DNA from: Bacteroidales bacterium
GTDB lineage: Bacteria > Bacteroidota > Bacteroidia > Bacteroidales > F082
Direction of reading: 5' to 3'
Length of the DNA: 62,559 nucleotides
NCBI GenBank assembly: GCA_017553625.1
Contig: JAFZKP010000043.1
Location: forward strand, 1 to 62,559
The notes beneath the pieces were generated by a model. The model searched no databases and was not told the origin of the DNA. It worked only from the letters and a program-made list of their open reading frames with translations. This document shows positions 42,584 to 53,300 of this stretch, one piece after another (the first letter of the stretch is position 1; each line of letters starts with the position of its first letter). The translations under genes were made by a program, and so were the position numbers.

Positions 42584-45500
42584 TTATTCGATTACAATTT
42601 TCTGAATATTATCATCCAATTTCATAATATAAACGCCATTTTGCGATGGTTTTGAAATCGTTTCCACCCCATTTACGCGCCTGTTTGCAATCATGCGGCC
42701 CATCACGTCGAAAATTTGCAATTCACCTTCGCCGGTGATAATAATTTCATCACCATTTTGATAGGCGAAAATATCCTGTAGCGACGCAAAATTTTGCGTC
42801 TCTGCGAACACAATTTTAAACCTTTCTTGTCTATCAGAAGGTGATCCGATAAATGTGTATGATGGGGTTTCGGTTAAATCGATAACAACATCTTCAAATT
42901 TATCAATCAATTTGATGCCAGGTACGGACGCGCCATGGCACGTCCCTACGGAAATGGTATATTGTCCCATTTCTTTTGCCTTGAAATTCAACGGGATATC
43001 GCTTTGGCACTCGCTGCTAACCATGGCGTAGTCGGTGCCGTCTTGCGGGATGTATAATTTCGTGCTGCCGTCGAAGATCTGCAATTTCTGCATTGCGCTC
43101 TTGCTGTCGAAACGCACGATGGCGCGGTCGATGACGCTGCCACGGTTTCCTTTGCTGAGGTTGATGACGAGCTGTTCCGGCTCGGATTTCTGACCACTGC
43201 CTTTGCTTGGCGCTTCGGTGATAAAGGTCAGCGTCTCACCGTCTTCGTCTGCATGCACAAAGATACCTTCCATAGCTTCAACATGGTAATCAGCGCGTTC
43301 AGCGAGTACAATTTCGCTGCCGTCGTTGTTCATCACATAGAAATCGCGGTCGATATAAGCCGTTTCAGCAAACGGGTTGCCCACGAGATTCCAGCCTTCC
43401 ATTTCAGCACCCGGTGTCTTGGTGAGGGTGACCGTGCCATCGCCGCTGTAAGGTGTGCCGTTGAAGGTGAGCGTCACATCTTCGCTGTTGGCATAGAGAT
43501 AGCCTCTTCCCTGCTCAAGGTCGAAATGATAGTGGTCGGATCCATCTGCCTTCCAGTTTTCCCATTCCGCATCGGCGGCTTGGTTGAAACGGTAAAGGTC
43601 GTAGGTGTTTTTGGTGAGGCCATTCACATCTGTTGGGAAGACGTCATTAGCCAAAGGCGAAGCGATGAGGTTCCAGCCGTCATTGCCATCGGGAGTGTAA
43701 TGTGCAATGTCGAGAGAGACTGTTTGTGGGGATTCAACTTTCTTGTAAAGCGAAAACGATCCGCCAGTGTTTGTTGTAGAGCAATCGAAACCTATAATCT
43801 GTCCGTAAGTATTGTGATATCTAAGATAAGGATAGCTTCCACCGCACCTGAAATCGTAAACGGATGTCCCCTCCACCGTCCAGAGACCAAAGCCATCGTT
43901 ATGGTCATTTGCATTTTCAACTAAATCAACCTTGTAGCAAAAATAATATGCTGCGTATTTTTGGGCTTCAGCGCTGTAGATAGTCCAACGGTCGTCATTT
44001 GGGGCGATGTGCCAAACAATGTCTGTTTGGTCTGTTGTAATCACGTCATCAATCGCAGTAACATTCGTATATTGGAATACACGGTTCATTAACATGCTGC
44101 TCATGGCAGCGCCATCTTTTACAATCAGATAGTCGCCTTCAACAAGGTCTCCGCTGAATAGTTCATAATGGTCACCAGTTGGAGTGCCAGGCTCCACAGT
44201 GGCACTGACAGTCACGTTGGCATCGGGCATCACGAAGGAAAAAACGCCGTTGTCTGGCTCGATGTTGTAGTCGTTGCCGCCGTAAGAGAGGGTGGCTGAG
44301 GTGAGCTTATAGCCTTCTTGTGCGCCCAGCGTGACGGTATATCCGACACTGCTATAGATGTAGGTGGTATTGCCGTCGTTATATTTAATGGCGTGGTTGC
44401 CAAAGCCGATGGCGGTGATGCCGCTCACGTCGTAGATGGTTTCATCGCCTTTGAGGATGACGCCCTCGCCGAGAGTGATGGTGCGGGCGCGGCGAGCGCC
44501 GTCAATGTCGTTGCCCCTTACACCGCCAGGCACTATGGCACTGGTGGTGTTGTAGTAGTTGTTGGTGTAAAAGCACTGATACATGTTACCGCCAATTATT
44601 GCGCCACTACTCTCATCGGAGATGACGGCAGTGCCGGTGTAAAGGCAGTTACAGACGATGGTATAACAATCGTCGTTATAGAGTTCCGTGTTGTTGCCTA
44701 CGATGCCGCCATACAAACGGCTAGCCGTCGACTCCACTCTGTTTTCGATAACGGTAGCGCCACTGACACATCCGACCACTGAGCCCAGGTTATAGCCCGC
44801 GATGCCGGCGTGGCGAGGTGAAACGTCTCCACCGGCATAGATGTTGACGCTATTCTCCACGCGGCAGTTATAAATGATCCCTGTGTTGAGACCCACGATG
44901 CCGCCAACACTAGCTCTCCCAGCGAAGGTACAGTCGGTGAGGGCAACGTTCCTAACGGTAGCCGTAGTGTTATCGGTATCATAACCAATACGGCCGAAAA
45001 GACCGACATTTTCGTCGTTCCAGTTAACCCAGATGCCGCTTATGGTGTGGCCGCCGCCGTCATAAACGCCATTGAAAGTGTTTGCTAATTGGCGTCCGAT
45101 TGGGACGTAGTTGTTTTCTGTGCCGTCATAAACCAGGTCGACTGTCTGGAGGAAGAACTTGTCGCTGTAATCGTTGCCTTCATTGAACTTGGTTGCCAGC
45201 CTATCCAAATCAAGGGTTGTTCTTATCAGGAAGGGGCTTTCAGCGGTACCATCACCGCTCCATGGGGCAATTTCGATGATGGCTGTAACGGTGACATCCT
45301 TGTCGGGCATGTCGAAGGTGTAAACGCCGGCAGTCTCGGTGACAGCGACATTATTGTTGTTGGAATCTTTCACGCTGAAACCGGCAAATGCGTAGTCATC
45401 GGGTGCAGTGCCGGTGTAATCGAGGGTTAGCGTCTGTGTGGCGCCGCTGAAAATAGGGTTGTTACCACGACGCATGGCGTAGTTGCCTGTGCCGATGGCG

Positions 45501-46927
45501 GTGATACCACTGACATTGTAAACAGTCGGGTCGCCCACAATGACGACATCCTCGCCAAGATTGACGGTACGGGCACGGCGGGCACCGTCCACGTCGCTGC
45601 TGTTGACGCCGCCGAGGTTGATGTTGTTATAATAGTTGTTGGTGAGATTAGAGCCTGCATTATAACCCGTGATAGAGCCGATTTTGTCGTCGCCGGTGAC
45701 AATGGAACCGGTATAGAGGCAATTCTCTATAGTGCCTTCGTCGTTTTTGCCCACTATGCCACCGAAGTACTCGCAGCCACTCTTGCCATTATTGCTGACA
45801 GCAGCGCCGCTGAAGCAGCCGATGACTTTGGCATCGCTGGTATAATTATAACCAACTATTCCACCGTGGTACAAAGCATTACTGTGTCCGGCATGGATGA
45901 CAACGCTGTTATTCACGCGGCAGTTCTGCACTGTGGTGAAACCACTTGCATTTCCATTGGAGAAACCAACGATACCGCCAACATAATTATATCCCGTGAA
46001 GGTGCTGCTGGCAAGGATAACGTTTCGCACAGTGCCGGCAGAAATGCATCCGAAGAGACCGACACTACTGTCGGCATCGGTGTTTCCAGTACGGTTGACA
46101 GTGATATTGCGGATGTAGCGTCCCTGACCATCGTAGGTGCCAGAGAAACAGGCAAAGTCATTTTCGTTATTGTAATAGCCGATAGGGACGTATGTGTCGT
46201 CACAAATGATATCCTGCGTTTGTATGAATGTGAGATTTATGCAGTGGTTACGACTGACGTTGACGTATGAGGCGAGCACGGCGAGGTCGCGCTTCGACGT
46301 GATGTTATAAGTGTTGGCACTCGGGCTGGTGAGCAGGGTGATAGGCGCCAAATCGGTGTAGGTAATTGCAATCCTGCCAAACGAGCTCCTCGAATTGAAA
46401 CTCTCCTGCAACTGGTAGGCGTAGTCGAATGACGGATTCATGGGATGGTGGTTAATGTCGCTCATGCCAGTATTGCCTTCGTTGTTCAGCATCTCGATTT
46501 TAGTGACAAAATAACGTCCACTGCCGCCGGTAACGGTGTAGGTGATGTATTTGTCTATACTCGGGGCATTGATGTTGATGCCACCTTGATTGCTGATTAT
46601 TGCATTGCTGCCTGCCTCCCACTGTAAACGCAGGCTGAAGCCGTCGCTGAAGCTGACAGTGTAGTCGCCTGCACCATTGCTCCCTCCCCCGTTATTGAGC
46701 GAACTCTCGTCGATATTCATCCAGTATAAGTTCTCATAGCCGTCGTATGGCATGTCGCTGCCATCGGCGCGGGAAAAGCCAACTTCATAGCAGTGGTAGT
46801 TTTGGTTGTAGTTCGCACTGCTGATTCTGTAAATCACGGTTTTGGTAGTAGCTTGTGCTATCTGCCCAAAAGCGACTGCCATCACAAGCAGCAACACTGC
46901 AAAAACTCTTTTGTATAAAGTCATCAT
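42584..46927 (-). CDS. Giant GLUG-repeat surface adhesin with T9SS domain
   Basis: 1447 residues: signal peptide (to about QAT, residue 27); two blocks of GLUG-like repeats (about 290-420 and 630-800; units such as NYVGGIVGFSNG and YFGGIVGKNDEGTIENCLYTG); InlB-like linkers (DVTVTAIIEI); a lectin-like stretch (about 930-1090); the shared W..NW...GYLYAN module (1110-1290); and a T9SS domain (GVYIMKLDDNIQKIVIE). GLUG repeats occur in IgA-protease-like and adhesin proteins and build a beta-helix. Its ATG overlaps the stop of the 86-residue membrane peptide gene (ATGA), so they are coupled. Two palindromic repeats lie in frame near the C-terminus. Confidence 0.88.
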   Translation of the reverse strand: MMTLYKRVFAVLLLVMAVAFGQIAQATTKTVIYRISSANYNQNYHCYEVGFSRADGSDMPYDGYENLYWMNIDESSLNNGGGSNGAGDYTVSFSDGFSLRLQWEAGSNAIISNQGGININAPSIDKYITYTVTGGSGRYFVTKIEMLNNEGNTGMSDINHHPMNPSFDYAYQLQESFNSRSSFGRIAITYTDLAPITLLTSPSANTYNITSKRDLAVLASYVNVSRNHCINLTFIQTQDIICDDTYVPIGYYNNENDFACFSGTYDGQGRYIRNITVNRTGNTDADSSVGLFGCISAGTVRNVILASSTFTGYNYVGGIVGFSNGNASGFTTVQNCRVNNSVVIHAGHSNALYHGGIVGYNYTSDAKVIGCFSGAAVSNNGKSGCEYFGGIVGKNDEGTIENCLYTGSIVTGDDKIGSITGYNAGSNLTNNYYNNINLGGVNSSDVDGARRARTVNLGEDVVIVGDPTVYNVSGITAIGTGNYAMRRGNNPIFSGATQTLTLDYTGTAPDDYAFAGFSVKDSNNNNVAVTETAGVYTFDMPDKDVTVTAIIEIAPWSGDGTAESPFLIRTTLDLDRLATKFNEGNDYSDKFFLQTVDLVYDGTENNYVPIGRQLANTFNGVYDGGGHTISGIWVNWNDENVGLFGRIGYDTDNTTATVRNVALTDCTFAGRASVGGIVGLNTGIIYNCRVENSVNIYAGGDVSPRHAGIAGYNLGSVVGCVSGATVIENRVESTASRLYGGIVGNNTELYNDDCYTIVCNCLYTGTAVISDESSGAIIGGNMYQCFYTNNYYNTTSAIVPGGVRGNDIDGARRARTITLGEGVILKGDETIYDVSGITAIGFGNHAIKYNDGNTTYIYSSVGYTVTLGAQEGYKLTSATLSYGGNDYNIEPDNGVFSFVMPDANVTVSATVEPGTPTGDHYELFSGDLVEGDYLIVKDGAAMSSMLMNRVFQYTNVTAIDDVITTDQTDIVWHIAPNDDRWTIYSAEAQKYAAYYFCYKVDLVENANDHNDGFGLWTVEGTSVYDFRCGGSYPYLRYHNTYGQIIGFDCSTTNTGGSFSLYKKVESPQTVSLDIAHYTPDGNDGWNLIASPLANDVFPTDVNGLTKNTYDLYRFNQAADAEWENWKADGSDHYHFDLEQGRGYLYANSEDVTLTFNGTPYSGDGTVTLTKTPGAEMEGWNLVGNPFAETAYIDRDFYVMNNDGSEIVLAERADYHVEAMEGIFVHADEDGETLTFITEAPSKGSGQKSEPEQLVINLSKGNRGSVIDRAIVRFDSKSAMQKLQIFDGSTKLYIPQDGTDYAMVSSECQSDIPLNFKAKEMGQYTISVGTCHGASVPGIKLIDKFEDVVIDLTETPSYTFIGSPSDRQERFKIVFAETQNFASLQDIFAYQNGDEIIITGEGELQIFDVMGRMIANRRVNGVETISKPSQNGVYIMKLDDNIQKIVIE
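42781..42802. repeat. Palindromic repeat in the GLUG adhesin gene (first site)
   Basis: GCGACGCAAAA / TTTTGCGTCTC. In frame it encodes ETQNFASLQ. The paralogue at 47308-54312 has the same repeat at the same site (47503-47532). Confidence 0.8.
42922..42949. repeat. Palindromic repeat in the GLUG adhesin gene (second site)
   Basis: Arms GTACGGACG / CGTCCCTAC around CGCCATGGCA; it encodes TCHGASVP. The paralogue carries a copy at the matching site (47649-47676); the GH2 protein has none there. Confidence 0.8.
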
Positions 46928-47184
46928 CGAACTTCCTTTTTTTTCATCGCGTAACCTGCGCCTAATACTCCAAGGATTAGGAGACCGCTGCCGAGAGGAG
47001 CTTCTGCACCGTTATCGTTGTTTAAACCATGGGCTGTCGGCAACCCGAACTCCACATTATCGTATGTGTTAGTACGATACAAATCGTTATCGACATCCGA
47101 CCAACGGAAAAACATGTCGCTCTGGGCTTTTCCGCAGAATCCCATAAACATTAAAACTGCAATTGTTAAAAAGAACTTTTTCAT
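46924..47184 (-). CDS. Small secreted protein with PLGSG + membrane helix + basic tail
   Basis: 86 residues. Signal peptide (to GKA, about residue 19), a short extracytoplasmic stretch with TNTYDNVEFGLPTAHGLNND, then APLGSG, a hydrophobic helix LLILGVLGAGYAM and the charged end KKKEVR. Motif, helix and basic tail in that order look like a tripartite sorting signal of the LPXTG/PEP-CTERM kind, though I know of no sortase for it. The stop overlaps the ATG of the giant adhesin gene (ATGA), so the two are translated as a pair. Similar small proteins occur in Bacteroidales. Confidence 0.75.
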   Translation of the reverse strand: MKKFFLTIAVLMFMGFCGKAQSDMFFRWSDVDNDLYRTNTYDNVEFGLPTAHGLNNDNGAEAPLGSGLLILGVLGAGYAMKKKEVR

Positions 47185-47220
47185 TTATTTAATTTTTAAT
47201 TGTTATTCTCTTTTTTATTA

Positions 47221-47305
47221 GTTTCCTCACCCTTTCAGGGTTCGGAATGACAACAGTCTTTGCTAACCAAACACCCTTGTCATTCCGACCGAAGGGAGGA
47301 ATCTC
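47221..47305. repeat. Two GTCATTCCGA-type repeats in opposite orientation
   Basis: 47221-47252 reads the complement (CCTCACCCTTTCAGGGTTCGG AATGACA, hairpin CCCTTTCAGGG); 47279-47305 reads GTCATTCCGACCGAAGGGAG then GAATCTC. They fill the gap between the two adhesin transcription units. Confidence 0.75.
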
Positions 47306-47307
47306 TC

Positions 47308-50300
47308 CTATTTAATGATTATTTTCTGTACGTTTTCGTTTAATTTCAGAATGTAAACGCCGGTTTGCAGAGACGATGTGCACATCGTCTCTGCACCGTT
47401 GACGTGTTTCTGCATTATCATGCGGCCCATCACGTCGAAAACTTGCAATTCGCCTTCGCCGTTGATGATGAGGTCGGTGCCTGATTGATAGGCAAAATGG
47501 CCCTGCAGAGACGCAAAATTTTGCGTCTCTGCAAACACAATTGTAAACCTTGATTGTCTATCGGTTGGTGAACCGATAAATGTGTAGCTGTTGTTTTCGG
47601 TTAAATCAACAACAACATCTTCTATTTTATCGATTAATTTTACGTCCGGTAGAGACGCGCCAGGGCACGTCTCTACGGAAATTGTATATTGTCCCATTTC
47701 TTTTGCCTTGAAATTCAACGGCATCTCGCCTTGGCGGTCTGAACCGACAATAGCGTAATCTCTGCCGTCTTGCGGGATATACAGTTTTGTGTTGCCGTCG
47801 AAGATCTGCAATTTCGTCATGGTGCGGTCGCTGTCGAAACGCACGATGGCGCGGTCGATGACACTGCCGTTGTTTCCTTTGCCGAGGTTAATCACCAACG
47901 AGGCATCATCGTCACGGTTGCCTTTTACGTTTTTCGAACTTGGAGTGAATGTCACAACATCGCCGTCAGCATCTGCATGAACGAAAATGCCTTCCATCGC
48001 GTTAACGGCGCTGCCTGCTGCAGGAATAATCTCCGAACCTTCAGCATTCATACAATAAAAATCTTTATCGACAGTGGCATTCTCGCCCCACGGGTTGCCC
48101 ACAAGGTTCCAGCCTTCAAAATCAACATTATCGGTCTTGGTGAGCGTGACAGAGCCGTCGCCGCTGTATGGTGCGCCTACAAAGTTGAGCGTCACATCAC
48201 CGCTGTTGGCGTAGAGGTAGCCTTGACCATTTTCCAAAGCATGGAATGGATTCTCTTCGTCATTTTGATGGGCTTTGTAGTTCTCCCATTCAGCATCGGC
48301 CGATTGGTTGAAACGGTAGAGGTCGTAGGTGTTGCTGGTAAGATTATTCACATTCGTAACCCATGTATTGCCTGCCAAAGGAGAAGCTATGAGGTACCAG
48401 CCGGTTTTCACGTTGTTGTCAGCACCATAGCCCACGATGTCTTTTGACAAGGTGACAGTATTCGGGGCTGCGGTGAGATACCCTGGATTGGTATAACCGC
48501 CATCAATGTGAGCATATCTGGCATCACTGTTCATCCATTCATAATGTGTATCCATGCCGCCCTTCAAACTTTGACATGCATAAAACATTCCCTCACTATC
48601 ATCAATATACACTTTGTCAGTGTTCCATAATGTGCTGACATAAATAGTGGTGAGGTCGTAGCAATCGTAGAACATGCATACCATTTTTCGTACTTCCGAT
48701 GTGTTCCACCCAGAAAGGTCTAATGTGGTAAGTTGATGGCATTGGCTGAATAAATATGACATATCTTGTACTGCCGACGTGTTCCACCGGGAGATGTTTA
48801 ATGAGAACAGTGCCGTGCAGTCGGTGAACAATCCTTTTATATTAGTGGTTTTGGAGGTATCCCATCCAGAGAGATCTAATGTGGACAGACTTGAGCAGCA
48901 AGCGAACATATTACTCATGTCGACCACTTTGGATGTATTCCAATAAGAGATGCCCGTAATTGTGGTCAGTTCATCGCAAGATAAGAACATTTGCTCCATT
49001 GTTGTAACATTTGCGGTGTTCCATCCCGATACATTAAGCGTGGTCATATGTAAGCAGCTGGCGAACATATTCTGACAACTTGTCATATTGTCGGTGTTAA
49101 CATCGTGAAGGTCGATGCTCGTGCAGTTATACATAAGACCGAACAATTTAAAACAACTGCCGGTGAAACTGACATTGCCGGTGGCGGTAACACTTGTAAC
49201 CTCCGTTGTCACGACGTCGTCGCCCCATTTGTTTTCAGAGTTAAACTCACCCCAGTTGAGCGAAAGCGCTCCGGTGGTGCTGTCGTAGGTGTAGCGCGCC
49301 AAGACTTCCACTGTGACAGTGGCATCTTCGTCAGCCATAACAAAAGTGTTGCCGGTGATGTAATTGCCGTTAACTAAAAACAGCGCGCGCTCTTCATCGG
49401 GAACAGTGCCTGTGTAGCTCAATGTGACCTCGGTACCAGTTGTGTAGTATGAAACGTCGTTGAAGCTGGCAGCCGCGGTGGCGGTGGCGGTTATGTCATT
49501 GCCAAGTGTGATGGTGTAAACCTGACGAGCACCATCCTGGTCGCTCGAAGCGCTTGAGCCGCCGTTCTCGCTGCCCACACCTACATTTGAGGCATTTGCT
49601 GTGCCTGCCACGGTGCAGTTGTAGTAATAGTTTTGACTGAGGTATCCTCGATTATAACCAGCGATTGCTCCTACATATTGACCCACTTCCGAAATGCTCG
49701 CTTCCAACACAAGACAATTATTGACTTCTCCATAATTATAGCCGACAATACCACCATAACCTTTATGACCAGAACCACTATAGGTAATACTTGCTGAACA
49801 TGTGCAATCCGTAATGATTCCTTCATATGAATTTGTACCTGCTATGCCTCCGTGAACATCGCAATAAGATCCATGGATATTGACGGTGCCTGTAACGTGA
49901 CAGTTTTGCACTAAGCCCGAGTGATTTTTGCCGACGATGCCACCTAATCTGTTTCCACCAGTAATGCGAGTGTCGGAGAGGGTTAGATTCTTAATAGTTC
50001 CAACGTTCAAGCAGCCAATGAAACCAATATCGTCATCTAAATTGTTGTAAATGCGGATACCTCTAACAGTGTAGCCACAGCCATCAAAGATGCCTTTGAA
50101 TGGTGTTAATACTCGACCGATGGCGGTGTAGTTGTTCTCACTGCTGGTGACATTGTCCCAGTTTGTAGTGTATGAATAGGTGATATCGTTACCCAACTTG
50201 AAATACTTTTTATCGAAATTGTTGGCTGTGTAGCTATCGGTGCCGTTCACGTTCTTGGCCAATAGGTTGAGACCGGTAGTGGTGGTGATGATATATGGAT

Positions 50301-53300
50301 GCTCCTCACTGCCGTCGGCGCCGTCAGCAATACCCCACACGTCGGTGAATGTGGCGCTGACAGTAACATCAGATGCTGGCATTTCAAAACTGTTGCCGCT
50401 GATGGCATGGATGCTGCCGTCGTCGTATGAGTAAGCCAAGTTATATCCGGTGTTAATAGTGCCAGTATAGCTTAGTGCGACGTTCTGCGTGGCGCCGCTG
50501 TAGATAGTGGTAGTGGTGCCGTTATTGTAGCTGAGAGCCTTGTTGCCTATGGCGGTGAGGCCACTCAAGCTGTACACCGTCTGGTTCCCAGCCAAGGCGA
50601 TGTTCTCTTCCAATGTGATAACACGGGCACGGCGGGCACCGTTGCAGTCGCTTTGGTTCACACCGCCAATGCTGGAGGTGTAGTAGTTGTTTGTCAGGGT
50701 ACCCCCATTATTAGTGCCTACAATGGATCCCCTACTTCCACCATTATGTATAGTACCGATAAAGATGCAGTCTTTTATAGTGCCTTGATAAGTGTTTCCC
50801 GCAATTCCGCCGAAGTTAGATCCGATACCATCAGTGAGGGTGGCTGCACAGACACAGCCACTAATAGTACCATACGACTGTTGTCCCACGATGCCGCCAT
50901 GATAAGACACACCATTTTTAAAAAGGCGAATGGTCACATCGTTTTCCACACGGCAATTTGTCACGGTACAATGATTAGTTTCTCCAATGATACCACCGAC
51001 ATATTGAGGGCCGACAATAATGCTATTGGCAAGTATGACGTTCTTAACCGTACCATGACTAACTTCTCCGAAAATACCTTGATATCTTATGTCAGTACGG
51101 ATACGGATGCCGCTTATGGTTTTGTTGTTGCCGTCGAAGTTGCCGCAGAAGTATTTATTAATGCCGATAGCGGTGTAGTTGCTCTCGTTTGCGCCCAGAC
51201 CTTCATAGCTGTATGTGATGTCGGCACCCAATTTGAAATGCTTTCCATTGAAGCTGTTGGAGGTGTAGCCATCGATGCCGTTCACATTCTTAGCCAATAA
51301 GTCGAGACCTGTGGTGTTAGTAATAATATATGGATGCGCCTCAGTGCCGTCGGCACCGTCAGCGATACCCCAAACGTCGGAGACGATGGCGCTCACACTG
51401 ACGTTATTGTCAGGCATGGTGAGAGTGTTGCCATTGACAGTGGCGTTATTTGTGGCAGTAAAGCCGGTGCATCCGTAACCCAAAGCCAGCACACCATTGT
51501 ATCTCAGCTTGACGTTCTGTGTGGCGCCGCTGTAGAGAGTGGCGGTGTTGCCGTCGTTATAGCTGAGGGCCGTGGTGCCAATGGCGGTGAGACCACTCAA
51601 GCTGTACGCTGTCTGGTCGCCCACAAGAACTATGTTTTCATCTAAAGTGATGACACGGGCACGACGGGCACCGTCACAGTCGCTGCCGCTGGGGTTTGAT
51701 TGACCAACGCCAACGCCCCAAATACCCTCTGTGGTATAGTAGTTATTGGTAAGGATGCCTGCGTTATTTCCCACAATGGCACCGTAGTAATTATGTGCAT
51801 CGACGGTGCTTCCAGTATATAGACAGTCCTTGACAGTACCAGTAGAGGTGTTCTCACCAACGATGCCACCATAATAGTGGACGTTAGGCATGCCATTTTT
51901 GACAACGACAGCCGCACTGATGCAGCCAGAAACAGTGCCACTGTTTTCACCAGCAATGCCACCATGATAAAGAGAAAGTCCGTCTATCGGTAATATTTCG
52001 ACAGTACCTTCTACGCGGCAATTCGTCAAGATACCAGCATTCCGACTTGCGATGCCACCAACATACACCTTGGCTTTAAATATGCTGTTGGCAAGGACGA
52101 CGTTCTTCACTGTGCCATTGCTACCGACAAATTTGAAGACACCTTTATAATCACCGGTAGTGTAGGTAGTGTAGATTCGGATGCCACTTATGGTTTTGTT
52201 GTTGCCATCGAAAGTGCCGTGGAATGCATAGCCGCCAGTGCCGATGGGAGTATAGTTGCTCTCATTTGCACCCAGACCTTCATAATTGTATGTGATGTCG
52301 TCACCCAGCTTGAAGTATTTGCCCTCGTAAGTATTGCCTCCGTTCACGTTGGATGCCAGCAGGTCGAGCTGAGAAGGATAGATTATGACGTATGGGTCTT
52401 CCTCACTGTCGCCGCTGCCGGTCCAAGGGATGGTAGTCCATTGCGCGTAAAGGTCGATGATGGCTCCATCCTCGGTGGTGAGACCCAAGACTTCCTGGCT
52501 GTTGCTGTAGCTATCGCCGTTTCCGCCAGGCTGGGTGTTCCATCCTGCAAAGTTGAATCCCTCGCGGCTGAAAGCATTGGCGGTGAGATTCTGCGCCACG
52601 CCATATTCGAAGACCTGATCGCTCATCGTCCCTGTAACAGGGAAGACAACACTTCCATTCCCATTGAAACGGAAGGTGTAAGTGCTCCAACGAATTGGGA
52701 ATGTGGTGCTGACCGAGCCTGTGTAGCTGCCTGTGCCAGTAGTGGTAACGATGCCGTTGCCAGCCGTGGTGTTGTTAGCCCAGGCTAAAGTGTAGTTAGT
52801 GGTCTCAACGAGTTGCACCCGATTTTCAACATTCACGATACCCTTGTAGAAATACACCGTCGGGTGCGGCTCGATGGCAGTGTTGCTCACCACATACTCG
52901 TTTGCCAACCCAGCGAATGAGGTGTTGGTGGCGGCAAGGGTGTAAGTGGCTGTGCAGGTGACACCTGTAAAGGTCTTGTTGAAACTGCTGTTGCTGCCCT
53001 GATAATAGTTACCTGAAAGGTCGTTGAAGAGACTGTTTTCGATGCCTGTTATCGCCAAAGCGGTACCCGCCGAAGCGTTGATGGTGCCCTTATATGTGAT
53101 GACATTGGTGTAGTCGCCTGCAAAATATTCAACATCGCCCCATGTCGTATTCAATTTTTTCAATGCTCCTGAGATATGCACAATCTCGCTAAACGGCACG
53201 CTGATATAGAAAGTGTTGCCTTTGACATAAGGACCTGCCGAGACTGTGATGCCTGCTGTGCTGTTGTTGAGGAGATTCGGATTGGTGGCATCGACAGCTT

